A stretch of DNA of 64,000 bases from Silanimonas sp. (GTDB lineage Bacteria > Pseudomonadota > Gammaproteobacteria > Xanthomonadales > Xanthomonadaceae). The stretch is from the NCBI GenBank assembly GCA_026005095.1, contig BPKK01000007.1, positions 1-64,000 of the forward strand. Reading direction: 5' to 3'. The notes under the pieces are model-generated. The model ran no database searches and had not been told where the DNA came from. It saw nothing but the letters and a program-made list of their open reading frames with translations. The position numbers were made by a program, and so were the translations under genes. Below are positions 35,638 through 45,530 of this stretch, one piece after another. Position 1 is the stretch's first letter; every line of letters starts with the position of its first letter.

Positions 35638-36528
35638 TCAGTAGCAGTGCGGCCAGTAGGGGTTGACGGCGGGTTCACCGGGACGGCGTGCCATGAAGCG
35701 CTTATAGGTCCACTGGTACTGGGCCAGGGCCGGGCGCACGAAGGCCTCCACCGCGCGGTTGAGGGCATCGACCCCGGCTTCGAGGGGCGGTGCGGTGACC
35801 GCCTCCGGCAGGGCCTGCAGACGGACGGTGAAGCGGCCATCCGGGCGGCGTTCGGCGGCGCCCAGCACCAGCCGGGCGCCACTGTGCCCGGCCAGGCGGT
35901 GGATCAGGGTCATGGTGAGCGCCGGCTGGCCGAAGAAGGTGGACCACAGGGCTCCGGGACCTTCCGGCACCTGGTCGGGAGTGATGCCCACCGTTTCGCC
36001 GCGCTGCAGGGCGCGCAGCAGCGGCTTCATGCCATGGGCGTCGGCAGGCACCGCGGTGACGCCGCCGCGCTCGCGCGAGCGGCGCAGGAAGGCGTCGAGG
36101 GCCGGCGAGGCGCCGCGGGTGTAGAGCAGCGAGAAGGGGCCGCGGGCGGCCATCCACTGCACCAGGAGCTCCCAGTTGCCATGGTGCGGGGCCACCAGCA
36201 GCACGCCGCGGCCGGCAGCCTCGGCCTCGCGCAGCACGGCCTCGCCCTCCACGGCCACCACCTCGCGCAGGTTGCGTGCAGGCGGCCGCGTCCACAGCCG
36301 CAGGCTTTCCAGCACGGTGAGGGCGGTGTGTTCCAGCACCTCGGCGCGCAGCGCCGGGTCGGCGCCGATCAGGGCCAGGTTGGTAGCGACGATGCGCGCG
36401 CGCTTGCTGTTTCGGCGCAGCTCGCGGGCGGCGAAACGGCGCGCCAGGCGCCGCCGCAGGCCGCGGCCGGGCAGGCCGAGCAGCCAGGCGAGGCCGCGCA
36501 GCAGAGGGGCCGGGAAAGGCATCGACAT
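35638..36528 (-). CDS. LpxL/HtrB-like lipid A acyltransferase
   Basis: A 296-residue inner-membrane acyltransferase of the lauroyl/myristoyl transferase family, adding secondary acyl chains to lipid A from acyl-ACP. The catalytic H-x4-E is His115...Glu120 in APHHGNWELL. GITPDQVPEGPGALWSTFFGQPA and the C-terminal YQWTYKRFMARRPGE are family-typical. No clear separate assignment to LpxL or LpxM can be made. It diverges from dtd by 61 bp and is followed by the PH-domain pair. Confidence 0.92.
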   Translation of the reverse strand: MSMPFPAPLLRGLAWLLGLPGRGLRRRLARRFAARELRRNSKRARIVATNLALIGADPALRAEVLEHTALTVLESLRLWTRPPARNLREVVAVEGEAVLREAEAAGRGVLLVAPHHGNWELLVQWMAARGPFSLLYTRGASPALDAFLRRSRERGGVTAVPADAHGMKPLLRALQRGETVGITPDQVPEGPGALWSTFFGQPALTMTLIHRLAGHSGARLVLGAAERRPDGRFTVRLQALPEAVTAPPLEAGVDALNRAVEAFVRPALAQYQWTYKRFMARRPGEPAVNPYWPHCY

Positions 36529-36589
36529 GCCGGCAGTCTAGCGAATGCGCGCATTGACGCCGGTGCGCCCGGCCCGGAGCATCGCTGCC

Positions 36590-37027
36590 ATGATCGCCCT
36601 CATCCAGCGCGTGCGCTCCGCCTCGGTCGAGGTCGGCCAGGAAGTCCTCGGCGCCATCGGCCCTGGCCTGCTCGTCTTCGCCTGCGTCCAGCCCGGCGAC
36701 ACCCCGGCACGCATCGAGCGCATGGCCGAGCGGCTGGCTGCCTATCGGGTGTTCCCCGATGCCGCAGGCAAGATGAACCTCGGCCTGCGCGAGACCGGCG
36801 GCGGCCTGCTGCTCGTCAGCCAGTTCACCCTCGGCGCCGATACCCGATCCGGGCTGCGCCCGAGCCTCTCCCGCGCCGCGCCGCCCGCGGAGGCGCGGGC
36901 CGGCTTCGAGGCCCTGCTGGCAGCCTGCCGGGCACGGCTGCCGGTGGTCGAGACTGGGCGTTTCGGCGCCGACATGCAGGTGGCCCTGATCAACGACGGC
37001 CCGGTTACCTTCTGGCTCGAGAGCTGA
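36590..37027 (+). CDS. dtd: D-aminoacyl-tRNA deacylase
   Basis: A 145-residue enzyme hydrolysing D-aminoacyl-tRNA (and Gly-tRNA-Ala) to protect translation. The signature [16 protein letters not shown] and the C-terminal [11 protein letters not shown] (with the Gly-cisPro motif) are present. The start at 36590 gives the standard opening [15 protein letters not shown]. It stops about 90 bp before rpoD. Confidence 0.96.
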   Translation: MIALIQRVRSASVEVGQEVLGAIGPGLLVFACVQPGDTPARIERMAERLAAYRVFPDAAGKMNLGLRETGGGLLLVSQFTLGADTRSGLRPSLSRAAPPAEARAGFEALLAACRARLPVVETGRFGADMQVALINDGPVTFWLES

Positions 37028-37049
37028 ACGAAAATCCGTTTCTTTTCAA

Positions 37050-37084
37050 TTGCTTGGCTTCGTATTCCGGGGTGTGGGTATAAT
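37050..37084 (+). promoter_or_regulatory. Probable rpoD promoter
   Basis: A perfect TATAAT lies at 37079-37084, 37 bases before the rpoD ATG. The best -35 candidates are TTGGCT at 37054-37059 (19-base spacer) or TTGCTT at 37050-37055 (23 bases), so the -35 part is uncertain. The A/T-rich context stands out in this GC-rich sequence. Confidence 0.45.
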
Positions 37085-37120
37085 ACAAGGTTCCCGCTCT
37101 CTCCTCCTCGGTACCCCTCC

Positions 37121-38968
<1,848 letters not shown>

Positions 38969-38977
38969 GCCCGCTGC

Positions 38978-39053
38978 GGGCCCATAGCTCAATGGTCAGA
39001 GCACGGGACTCATAATCCCTTGGTTCCAGGTTCGAGTCCTGGTGGGCCCACCA
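38978..39053 (+). tRNA. tRNA with CAU anticodon, probably tRNA-Ile2 (lysidine type)
   Basis: A 76-nt cloverleaf with acceptor GGGCCCA / TGGGCCC, a D arm around TAGCTCAATGG, T arm GGTTCGAGTCC and an encoded CCA end. The anticodon CAT is at 39011-39013, position 34-36. The CTTGGT variable region and GGCxxxTAGCTCA-type D arm resemble E. coli ileX/ileY more than elongator or initiator tRNA-Met. So it is probably charged with Ile after TilS modifies C34 to lysidine. Automatic tools would probably label it Met. Confidence 0.85.
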
Positions 39054-39054
39054 T

Positions 39055-39137
39055 TCAATCTGCCCTAATCCCCTGATTTGATGTGGGGATTGTCCCGTTT
39101 CTGCCAGCGCTTGCCGAAAGAGCATGGACAGAATTAG
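39055..39137 (-). pseudogene. 3' part of a small ORF split by IS5 copy 2
   Basis: Read on the minus strand from the IS5 target TTAG, this piece continues the frame from 40296-40450 and stops at 39055-39057, two bases from the tRNA 3' end. The joined ORF from ATG 40450 is exactly 234 nt (77 residues), with no stop at the junction. It matches no family I recognise and could be a chance frame. A hairpin AATCCCC...GGGGATT (39067-39091) lies in the same stretch. Confidence 0.35.
39067..39091 (+). terminator. Hairpin downstream of the tRNA
   Basis: AATCCCC and GGGGATT form a 7-bp stem with an 11-base loop, 14 bases after the tRNA. It is followed by GTCCCGTTTCTG, so the T-tract is poor. It may assist 3' end formation of the rpoD-tRNA transcript. 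Confidence 0.35.
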
Positions 39138-40295
39138 GGAAGGTCTGAACAACCCGCCGAACCCTCGTGATTTCGTGGCTCGAAGGCCGAAATCGCGTCA
39201 GCCCGGTCGGAATCCCACGTTTTGCTGCCCCGCCGGGCGGGTTTCCCCGTCCGGCGGGCGCACTTACCCCGCCGCCGGCAGCAATCGCCGGCGCGCCATC
39301 CACAGATTCGACAACGCAAACAGCGTCAGCACCTGTGCGGCGTTCTTCGCGATGCCGCGGTAGCGCACCTTCATGTAGCCGAACTGCCGCTTGATCACCC
39401 GGAACGGGTGCTCCACCTTCGCCCGCAGGCTCGCCTTGTAGCGATCCCAGCGCTCGGCGTAGCGCCGCTGGCGCTGGTTCTTCATCGCTCGCAGCTTCGA
39501 CGGCTTCTCCGCGATCAGGAACGCCGCCGCCACGTCGCGCAGCTCCTCGCGCTTCTCGGCACCCGTGTAGCCGCTGTCGCCGCACACCGTGTCCTCCCGG
39601 CCGTGCAGCAGCTTGTGCGCCTGCGTCACGTCGGCCACGTTCGCCGCCGTGCATTCCACGTGGTGCACCAGACCGGACACGTCATCGACACCAATGTGCG
39701 CCTTCATCCCGAAGAACCACTGGTTGCCCTTCCGGGTCTGGTGCATCTCCGGGTCGCGCTCGCCATCCTGGTTCTTCGTCGAACTCGGCGCGTTGATGAT
39801 CGTCGCGTCGACGATCGTCCCCGACCGAAGGCTCAGACCCTTGCGCTGAAGGTGGGCATTGACCTGCTGGAACAGCTTCTCGGCCAAGCCGTGCGTCTCC
39901 AGCAGGCGCCGGAAGTTCAAGATCGTCGTCTCGTCCGGGATGTCGTCCAGACCGCCCAGCTGCGCGAACCGCCGCATCACCGGCGTATCCACCAGCGCCT
40001 CCTCCATCGCCGGGTCGGACAGCGCGTACCACTGCTGCAGGAAGTGAATGCGCAGCATCGTCGCCAAGGGGTAGGGCTGTCGGCCGGGACGGCCCGATTT
40101 CGGGTAATGCGGCGCGATCAGCGCCAGCAGCGCCTTCCACGGCACCACCTGGTCCATCTCGGCCAGGAACACCTCACGCCGCGTGCGCTTGCGGCCTCCC
40201 AGAGCCTCGGCATCTCCGAACGACAGCTGCATCGAACTCACCCTTGAACCGGTGACCGATTCTCGCCGAAAGGAACGGAGTTGTTCAGACCTTCC
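39138..40295 (-). mobile_element. IS5-family insertion sequence, copy 2 (1,158 bp)
   Basis: The same element as 836-1993, reversed: ends GGAAGGTCTGAACAA, target duplication TTAG at 39134-39137 and 40296-40299. It is inserted 84 bp behind the CAU tRNA, within a small ORF. With copy 1 it forms a 37-kb-spaced inverted pair, a possible substrate for chromosomal inversion. Confidence 0.93.
39264..40241 (-). CDS. IS5-family transposase (copy 2)
   Basis: A complete 325-residue DDE transposase with the contexts TIVDATIIN, CGDSGYTG and VEHPFRVIK. It starts at GTG 40241 (or ATG 40232). It differs from copy 1 at two visible residues, Asp for Glu in EMDQ and WDRYK. Confidence 0.93.
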   Translation of the reverse strand: MSSMQLSFGDAEALGGRKRTRREVFLAEMDQVVPWKALLALIAPHYPKSGRPGRQPYPLATMLRIHFLQQWYALSDPAMEEALVDTPVMRRFAQLGGLDDIPDETTILNFRRLLETHGLAEKLFQQVNAHLQRKGLSLRSGTIVDATIINAPSSTKNQDGERDPEMHQTRKGNQWFFGMKAHIGVDDVSGLVHHVECTAANVADVTQAHKLLHGREDTVCGDSGYTGAEKREELRDVAAAFLIAEKPSKLRAMKNQRQRRYAERWDRYKASLRAKVEHPFRVIKRQFGYMKVRYRGIAKNAAQVLTLFALSNLWMARRRLLPAAG

Positions 40296-40450
40296 TTAGG
40301 GGATGAGTAGGTAATGGATGGCACGAGCTGCAGGGGGGATGGCGGTAGAACGGCCGGCTCAAGCGTCTGCTCGCCAAGGCGCATCTGGATATCGAAACGC
40401 TGAAACTCGGCTTCGGGGTAAAACGCTAGCCCCGCGATGTCTTCCGCCAT
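40296..40450 (-). pseudogene. 5' part of a small ORF split by IS5 copy 2
   Basis: The frame from ATG 40450 reads MAEDIAGLAFYPEAEFQRFD and reaches the IS5 target TTAG at 40296-40299. The same frame is open further upstream to about 40564 (with HPQLIGGPKKPGRSRR), so the true start is unclear. It overlaps the frame at 40359-40847 in another phase. No family is recognised; only one of the two overlapping frames is likely to be real. Confidence 0.3.
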
Positions 40451-40847
40451 CCGCCCCAGCCGGCGTGACCTGCCGGGTTTTTTCGGACCACCGATTAGTT
40501 GAGGATGGCTCGGTGGGTTGATGCGGGCGTGGGTCGGGCGCCGGGAGCCGGCGCGCGGCGGCAAGCCGCATCGCCCGGATCAGCTCGGCAGCACTGGGGT
40601 AGCGGCGGCCTGAGGCGGAGCCGCCCGAGAATGCCCAGGCCTCGGCGAGCGTGGTATGGCCGGCGATGGCGCGGTGCCGCAGGCGCTCCCAGGCCGGGGC
40701 GTTCGGTTTTCCGAGGTAGGCAAGAATGGCGTCCTTGGTGGCGGCGGTGAGCGGGCCTTGGGGTTCAGAGCAGCCCTTGAAGATGCCGGGCTCGCGCATG
40801 GCGTCGTGGATGGCGGGGCGCTCGAGGGTGGCGGGGGCGTCGTACAC
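40359..40847 (-). CDS. Uncharacterised ORF next to IS5
   Basis: A 162-codon frame from GTG 40847. The first 100 residues look protein-like (TAATKDAILAYLGKPNAPAW, SAAELIRAMRLAAARR). The last 60 are Pro/Arg/Ser-rich and overlap another open frame, so the true 3' end may be a shifted frame. I do not recognise it. It lies between IS5 copy 2 and the oxygenase gene. Confidence 0.3.
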   Translation of the reverse strand: MYDAPATLERPAIHDAMREPGIFKGCSEPQGPLTAATKDAILAYLGKPNAPAWERLRHRAIAGHTTLAEAWAFSGGSASGRRYPSAAELIRAMRLAAARRLPAPDPRPHQPTEPSSTNRWSEKTRQVTPAGADGGRHRGASVLPRSRVSAFRYPDAPWRADA

Positions 40848-40926
40848 GGACCGGCTCCGGTCGGGGATGCCGGGAATTCAGCAAGTTTCGTGCCAGCCCG
40901 CTGACGCTTTTCTCGCCTGTTTTTCG

Positions 40927-41721
40927 TCACTCCTTGCGCTGGATGTCTGACGCTGCGCCCCGGCCGGGCCGGGAACTGCCCGGCGGGTCGAGAAAACCGT
41001 CGAAGCGCCAGGTGATGACCAGTGTGTCGCGGTGCCCATGCCCGGCCTCTGGCTGCAGCGGGGTGGTCTCATGCACCACCCGGGTATCGTCCAGCAGCAG
41101 GGTGGTGCCGGGTTCGATCATGGTGAGGCGCAGACCGGCCGGGCCGTCAGCCTCGAACACCCGGGTCTCGCCACCGCGCACGCCGTGCCGGGCCAGCAGC
41201 AGCACCGCCACGAAATCGACGCCGTCGCGGTGCGCCCCCTCGGGCGTGGGGCGGCCGATGCCATCGGTGGTATCGATGCGGAAGGCATGCGCCTCGACGA
41301 AGCGGAGCACGCGCCCGGCCGCGCCGGCGCAGAGTCGCCCCAGCCCGGCCAGCAGGGCGGGCAGGGCCGGTTCGGCCAGTAGGGCCTCGGTGAAGGGGGC
41401 GAACCAGCGCTCGAAACCGCCGTGCAGGGCGTTGTAGTCGGTGGGCTGCCAGTGCGGGCGCTCGACATGGCGGAGGATGCGCTGGCCTGTTTCGTCCATC
41501 AGCAGCGAGGCATGGCGGCGGCGGCGGTAGCGGCCACCGTCGCGCAGATGGGGATCGGGCGGTAGCCCCTCCCAGTGGCGGGCCAGGGCGGCGAGGGCCG
41601 CGGCATCGACCCCGGTGGCCGCCGCGAGGCGGGCCGGCGAGAGTTTCACGAAGCCTTGGGCGGCCAGGGTCTCGAGGGGCGCCGCATCGTCGAGGCGCCA
41701 GCACGGGAAGGGAGTGGACAT
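40927..41721 (-). CDS. 2OG-Fe(II) dioxygenase-family protein
   Basis: A 264-residue protein of the 2OG-Fe dioxygenase family that includes amino-acid hydroxylases such as isoleucine 4-hydroxylase (PF10014-type). The iron-binding H-x-D is in EGAHRDGVDFVAVLLL, the distal His in DDTRVVHETTPL, and the 2OG-binding Arg in HRDTLVITWRFD. YRRRRHASLL and HWQPTDYNALHGG are family features. The ATG at 41721 gives the N-terminus MSTPFPCWRLDD. Substrate unknown, possibly a free amino acid. It diverges from the esterase gene by about 97 bp. Confidence 0.8.
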   Translation of the reverse strand: MSTPFPCWRLDDAAPLETLAAQGFVKLSPARLAAATGVDAAALAALARHWEGLPPDPHLRDGGRYRRRRHASLLMDETGQRILRHVERPHWQPTDYNALHGGFERWFAPFTEALLAEPALPALLAGLGRLCAGAAGRVLRFVEAHAFRIDTTDGIGRPTPEGAHRDGVDFVAVLLLARHGVRGGETRVFEADGPAGLRLTMIEPGTTLLLDDTRVVHETTPLQPEAGHGHRDTLVITWRFDGFLDPPGSSRPGRGAASDIQRKE

Positions 41722-41818
41722 TCCGGCATTGTGCGGCCCCGGGCCGGGGGAGGGCAGGGGGCTGCGCCTCGGGCACAATGCCGCGCCCTCATCTGCTGAT
41801 GCCGTACGGACCCGCGCG

Positions 41819-42487
41819 ATGCTCGAGACGATCGAAACCACCACCGGCGCGAAGCCGGTCTTCTCGGTGATCTGGCTGCATGGCCTTGGCGCCGACGGCC
41901 ACGACTTCGCCCCGATCGTGCCCGAACTGGTGCGCCCGCACTGGCCGGCCCTGCGCTTCGTCTTCCCGCATGCGCCGGTGATGCCGATCACTCTCAACAA
42001 CGGCTATCCGATGCGCGCCTGGTACGACATCGTGAGCCTCGATTTTGGCAAGGGGCGCGAAGATGCCGCCGGCGTGCGCCGCTCGATCGCCGAGGTCGAG
42101 GCCCTGATCGCCCGCGAGCGCGACCGCGGCCTGCCGCCGGGCCGGGTGCTCCTCGCCGGCTTCTCGCAGGGCGGGGCGATCACGCTGGCCACCGGCCTGC
42201 GCCGCGAGCAGGCCCTGCTCGGCCTGGTGGCGCTCTCCACCTACCTGCCGCTGGCCACCGAAACACCGGCCGAGGCCACACCGCAGGGCCTCGCCACCCC
42301 GCTGTTCATGGCGCATGGCACGCAGGATCCGGTGGTGCCGCTCGCGGCCGGGCAGAAATCCGTCGAGGCACTGAAAGCGCTGGGCATGGAGGCGACGCTG
42401 CGCCGCTACCCGATGCCGCATTCGGTGTGCGCCGAGGAGATTCGCGATCTCGGCGACTGGATGGAGGCGCGTTTCGCCACCGCCTGA
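41819..42487 (+). CDS. Carboxylesterase/phospholipase (alpha/beta hydrolase)
   Basis: A 222-residue cytosolic esterase of the acyl-protein-thioesterase-like family (PF02230). It shows VIWLHGLGADGHDF near the start, the nucleophile elbow GFSQGGAI (Ser near residue 115), Asp in HGTQDPVVP and His in PMPHSVCAEEI. This is the typical Pseudomonas EST/estB-like length. The ATG at 41819 is chosen because MLETIETTTG immediately precedes the conserved strand. Confidence 0.93.
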   Translation: MLETIETTTGAKPVFSVIWLHGLGADGHDFAPIVPELVRPHWPALRFVFPHAPVMPITLNNGYPMRAWYDIVSLDFGKGREDAAGVRRSIAEVEALIARERDRGLPPGRVLLAGFSQGGAITLATGLRREQALLGLVALSTYLPLATETPAEATPQGLATPLFMAHGTQDPVVPLAAGQKSVEALKALGMEATLRRYPMPHSVCAEEIRDLGDWMEARFATA

Positions 42488-42518
42488 GGGCAGACGGCGC
42501 CGGCCGGCACCCTGGCCT

Positions 42519-43184
42519 TCAGCGTTCCTCGCGCTCGGCCAGCACGTGGGCGCCTTCCATGATCATCCGCAGCATTTGCACCATCTGCTCCACCACCTCG
42601 CCGCGGCGCTCGCGCGGCAGGTCGATGGCGGTGGCGGCCATGGCGAACACCAGTCGGGTCATGGCGGTGGCCACCAGGGCCGGGGCGTGGATCGGCCGAC
42701 CGCCGGCCTCGGACAGGCGCACGAGGTCGGCGCAGAGTTCTTCCTCGAACGTCCGTAGCTCGCGCTCCACCGCGGCCTTGTAGGCATCCGAGCCGACGTT
42801 GCCCTCGCGCAGCAGGATGTGCAGCAGGCGCTCGTCGGCGTCGAGCTGTTCCATGAAGGTCTGGATCGAGGTGCGGATCACACTGCGGCCGGGGCGCAGG
42901 CGCAGCCGCGCCTCGCGGATGATGGTGCGCAGGCTGCGGCCGCCCAGCTCGATGAGGGCGATGGCCAGCGCATCCATGTCGCGGAAGTGGCGGTAGAAGC
43001 TGTTCGGGGCGATGTCGGCTTCGCGCGCCACCTCGCGCAGGCTGAGGGTGGAGACGCTGCGGTGCGGTCCGAGCAGGCGCAGGGCGGCGGCGATCAGGTC
43101 CTCGCGGCTGATCTGCGGCTTGCGCCCGGGCTGGCCGGTGGCCGCGCGGGGCTGGGGCGGGCGGAGCGGAGTGGGCTGGGGCAT
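42519..43184 (-). CDS. TetR-family regulator, FabR/DesT-like
   Basis: A 221-residue repressor with an N-terminal TetR helix-turn-helix (REDLIAAALRLLG...SLREVAREADIAPNSFYRHFRDMDAL) and an acyl-ligand-type C-terminal domain (FMEQLDADERLLHILLREGN). It resembles FabR of E. coli and DesT of Pseudomonas aeruginosa, which sense the saturated/unsaturated acyl-CoA balance. It is divergent from a DesC/DesB-like pair, the same arrangement as desT-desCB. A palindrome within the divergent promoter is its likely operator. Confidence 0.85.
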   Translation of the reverse strand: MPQPTPLRPPQPRAATGQPGRKPQISREDLIAAALRLLGPHRSVSTLSLREVAREADIAPNSFYRHFRDMDALAIALIELGGRSLRTIIREARLRLRPGRSVIRTSIQTFMEQLDADERLLHILLREGNVGSDAYKAAVERELRTFEEELCADLVRLSEAGGRPIHAPALVATAMTRLVFAMAATAIDLPRERRGEVVEQMVQMLRMIMEGAHVLAEREER

Positions 43185-43243
43185 GCGAAAGGGCGGGTTG
43201 GGGCGTGGCGCCTGAACGGTAGCACCCCGGCCGGGGGCAGGGT

Positions 43244-43272
43244 TTGAACGCTTGTATGCACAAGTGTATAGA
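43244..43272 (+). promoter_or_regulatory. Promoter of the desaturase operon
   Basis: TTGAAC (43244-43249) and TATAGA (43267-43272) are separated by exactly 17 bases, a good sigma-70 promoter pointing to the ferredoxin-reductase gene. Transcription would start near 43279. Confidence 0.7.
43248..43267. promoter_or_regulatory. Palindromic operator, probable FabR/DesT-like site
   Basis: ACGCTTGT-ATGC-ACAAGTGT is a near-perfect inverted repeat (7 of 8 arm bases). It fills the spacer between the -35 and -10 boxes of the desaturase promoter. From memory, GAACGCTTGT resembles the reported Pseudomonas DesT site. Binding here would block RNA polymerase; this is inferred from position and similarity. 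Confidence 0.6.
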
Positions 43273-43307
43273 ATCGAGCGCGCCTACCCCCGATGCTCCG
43301 CCCCTGC

Positions 43308-44369
43308 ATGAGTGCCACGCTGTCGCTTCCCCCCTTCCGCCCGGCCTGGCACTACTGGCGTAGCCTGCTGCAGCCCGGCTGGAGCCCGTATGGCAATACC
43401 GCGCGGCTGCTGCGCCGTACGCCGGCCGCAGTAGATTCCGAGACCCTGTGGCTGAAGCCTTTTCGCCGCTTGCGCGACTGGCAGCCCGGGCAGCACCTCA
43501 CCCTGGGCTTCGAACTGGATGGCCGGCGCTTCCAGCGCAGCTTCACCCTGGTGAGCCTGCCCGGCGAACGCGAGCTCGCCATTACCGTGCGCCGGGTGAC
43601 CGGCGGGCGCTTCGCCGAGTGGCTGGCCCGGGCGCGGGACGGCGAGCGCCTGGCCATCAGCGAGCCCTGGGGCGGGCTCAGCTTCGCCCTGCCGCAGGCC
43701 AGCCAGCGCCTACTGATGGCCGCGGGCAGCGGCATTACCGCCGCCATGGCCCAGGTGCGCGCCGCCGCGGCCCGTGGCCAGCTCGCCGGCCTGGCTCTCG
43801 CCTACTGGGTGCGCGAGCGCGCCGAGGCCTGCTTCCTCGAGGAACTGCAGGCTCTGCAGGCGCGCTTCCCGGATTTCCGCTTCCGTCTCTTCCTCACTGG
43901 CGATGCGCCGCAGTCGGCCCACGAGGCCGCCGGTCGGCTGGAGGCCGACTTGCTGCCCGCGCTGCCGGCGAGCCCGGAGGGCGCCGAGGTGCTCGCCTGC
44001 GGTCCCGCCGGCTTCGTAGCGCGGGTCGAGGCCCTGCTGCGCGGGGCGGCCGCACGCATCGCCACCGAGAGCTTTACCCCGCCGCTCCTGCGTCTGCCCG
44101 AGGCGCCGGAGGCGAACGTCACGCTGCACCTCCGGCGCAGCGGCCGCGCCCTGTCCATCCCTGCCGGCACGCCGCTGCTGGCTGCCCTGGAGGCCGCCGG
44201 CCTCACCCCGGCGCATGGCTGCCGCCAGGGGCTGTGCGGGCGCTGTGCCTGTGCCAAGGCCGAGGGCGTGCATCTCGACCTGCGTGACGACAGCCTGCAC
44301 CCCGAGGCCAGCACGGCACTGAAGCTCTGCATCAGCGCCGCGCGCAGCGACCTTGTGATCGACCTTTGA
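43308..44369 (+). CDS. DesC-like ferredoxin-NADP reductase/2Fe-2S oxidoreductase
   Basis: A 353-residue electron-transfer protein for the desaturase. The FAD-binding domain shows RRFQRSFTLVSLP, the NAD(P)-binding domain LLMAAGSGITAAMAQV, and the C-terminal plant-type 2Fe-2S domain has Cys-x4-Cys-x2-Cys in HGCRQGLCGRCAC plus a late Cys in LKLCISAA. It should carry electrons from NADPH to the membrane desaturase encoded next. ATG 43308 leaves a leader of about 30 nt; ATG 43293 is a possible earlier start. It ends 26 bp before the desaturase ATG. Confidence 0.88.
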   Translation: MSATLSLPPFRPAWHYWRSLLQPGWSPYGNTARLLRRTPAAVDSETLWLKPFRRLRDWQPGQHLTLGFELDGRRFQRSFTLVSLPGERELAITVRRVTGGRFAEWLARARDGERLAISEPWGGLSFALPQASQRLLMAAGSGITAAMAQVRAAAARGQLAGLALAYWVRERAEACFLEELQALQARFPDFRFRLFLTGDAPQSAHEAAGRLEADLLPALPASPEGAEVLACGPAGFVARVEALLRGAAARIATESFTPPLLRLPEAPEANVTLHLRRSGRALSIPAGTPLLAALEAAGLTPAHGCRQGLCGRCACAKAEGVHLDLRDDSLHPEASTALKLCISAARSDLVIDL

Positions 44370-44395
44370 TTCTGCGACCCCGGAATCCGCCCTGC

Positions 44396-45502
44396 ATGTC
44401 TCCTGCTGCCACCACGCCCCTGCTCACTGGAGAACGCCTCGAGGCTTTCGGTGCCGAGCTCGATGCCCTGCGTGAGAAGCACGTCCGCGACCTCGGTGCC
44501 GCCGATGCCCGCTACATCCGCCGTGTACGCCATGCCGTGCGCTGGAGCGAGGCCATCGGCCGGCTCGCCCTCTACGGCGCGGCGCCGGCGCCCTGGATGC
44601 TCTGGCCGCTGTGGTGCTTCGGCGTGTTCGCGCTGGCGGTGTCGAAGATCCTCGACAACATGGAGCTCGGCCACAACGTCATCCATGGCCAGTACGACTG
44701 GATGAACGACCCGAGCCTGCAGGGCGACCGCTTCCAGTGGGACCACCTCTGCCCCACCGAGTGGTGGCGCGAGACTCACAACCACCGCCACCACCAGTGG
44801 ACCAATGTGCGCGGCAAGGACGACGATGTGGGCTACGGCCTGCTGCGCATCTTCCCCGAGCAGCGCTGGACGCCCTTCGCGCTCGGCCAGCCGCTCTATG
44901 CCCTGCTGCTGGCGGTGTTCTACCAGACCGGTATCGCCATCCAGAACCTCCAGCTCGGCAAGTACCTCAAGGGCCGCCGGCCCTGGCGCGAGTTCTGGGT
45001 CGAAGCCCGGCCGCTGTTGCGCAAGCTGCCCTGGCAGGGCGGCAAGGACTACGTGGTCTTCCCGTTGCTGGCCGGCCCCTATTTCCTGCCGGTGCTGCTG
45101 GGGAACATGGCCGCCAACCTCGCCCGCAATCTCTGGACCTTCGTGGTGATCTTCTGTGGTCACTTCACCCGTGATGCCATCACCTTCACCCCGGCACAGG
45201 TGAAGGACGAGACCCGCGCCGGCTGGTACCAGCGGCAGATCCGCGGTTCTTCGAACATTTCCGGTGGCTTCCTGATGCACTTGATGACCGGTAACCTGAG
45301 CCATCAGATCGAGCATCACCTCTTCCCCGACCTGCCGGCCCGCCGCTACGCCGCCATCGCCAGCGAGGTACGGGCGATCTGTGCGAAGTACGGCGTGCCC
45401 TACAATACGGGCTCGCTGCCGCGCCAGTTCGGTTCGGTGCTCTGGCGCCTGTTCCGCCACGCCTTTCCCAGCCGCCCGCGTTGGGCGCCGGCGCCGGCCT
45501 GA
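44396..45502 (+). CDS. DesB-like membrane fatty acyl desaturase
   Basis: A 368-residue integral membrane di-iron desaturase with three histidine boxes: GHNVIH (about residue 99), THNHRHHQW (about 127) and SHQIEHHLFPDLP (about 302). The clusters and membrane segments fit acyl-CoA delta-9 desaturases such as Pseudomonas DesB. It lies behind its reductase under the presumed TetR-type operator. ATG at 44396 is used; a TTG at 44366 overlapping the upstream stop would add ten residues. Confidence 0.9.
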   Translation: MSPAATTPLLTGERLEAFGAELDALREKHVRDLGAADARYIRRVRHAVRWSEAIGRLALYGAAPAPWMLWPLWCFGVFALAVSKILDNMELGHNVIHGQYDWMNDPSLQGDRFQWDHLCPTEWWRETHNHRHHQWTNVRGKDDDVGYGLLRIFPEQRWTPFALGQPLYALLLAVFYQTGIAIQNLQLGKYLKGRRPWREFWVEARPLLRKLPWQGGKDYVVFPLLAGPYFLPVLLGNMAANLARNLWTFVVIFCGHFTRDAITFTPAQVKDETRAGWYQRQIRGSSNISGGFLMHLMTGNLSHQIEHHLFPDLPARRYAAIASEVRAICAKYGVPYNTGSLPRQFGSVLWRLFRHAFPSRPRWAPAPA

Positions 45503-45530
45503 GCCGGGGGCGATCGGTGATACTGGCGGT

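Noticed and set aside
38978-40930. Intact genomic island at the tRNA 3' end
   Set aside because: I see no repeat of the tRNA end downstream and no integrase; only an IS5 copy and unclear ORFs are present.
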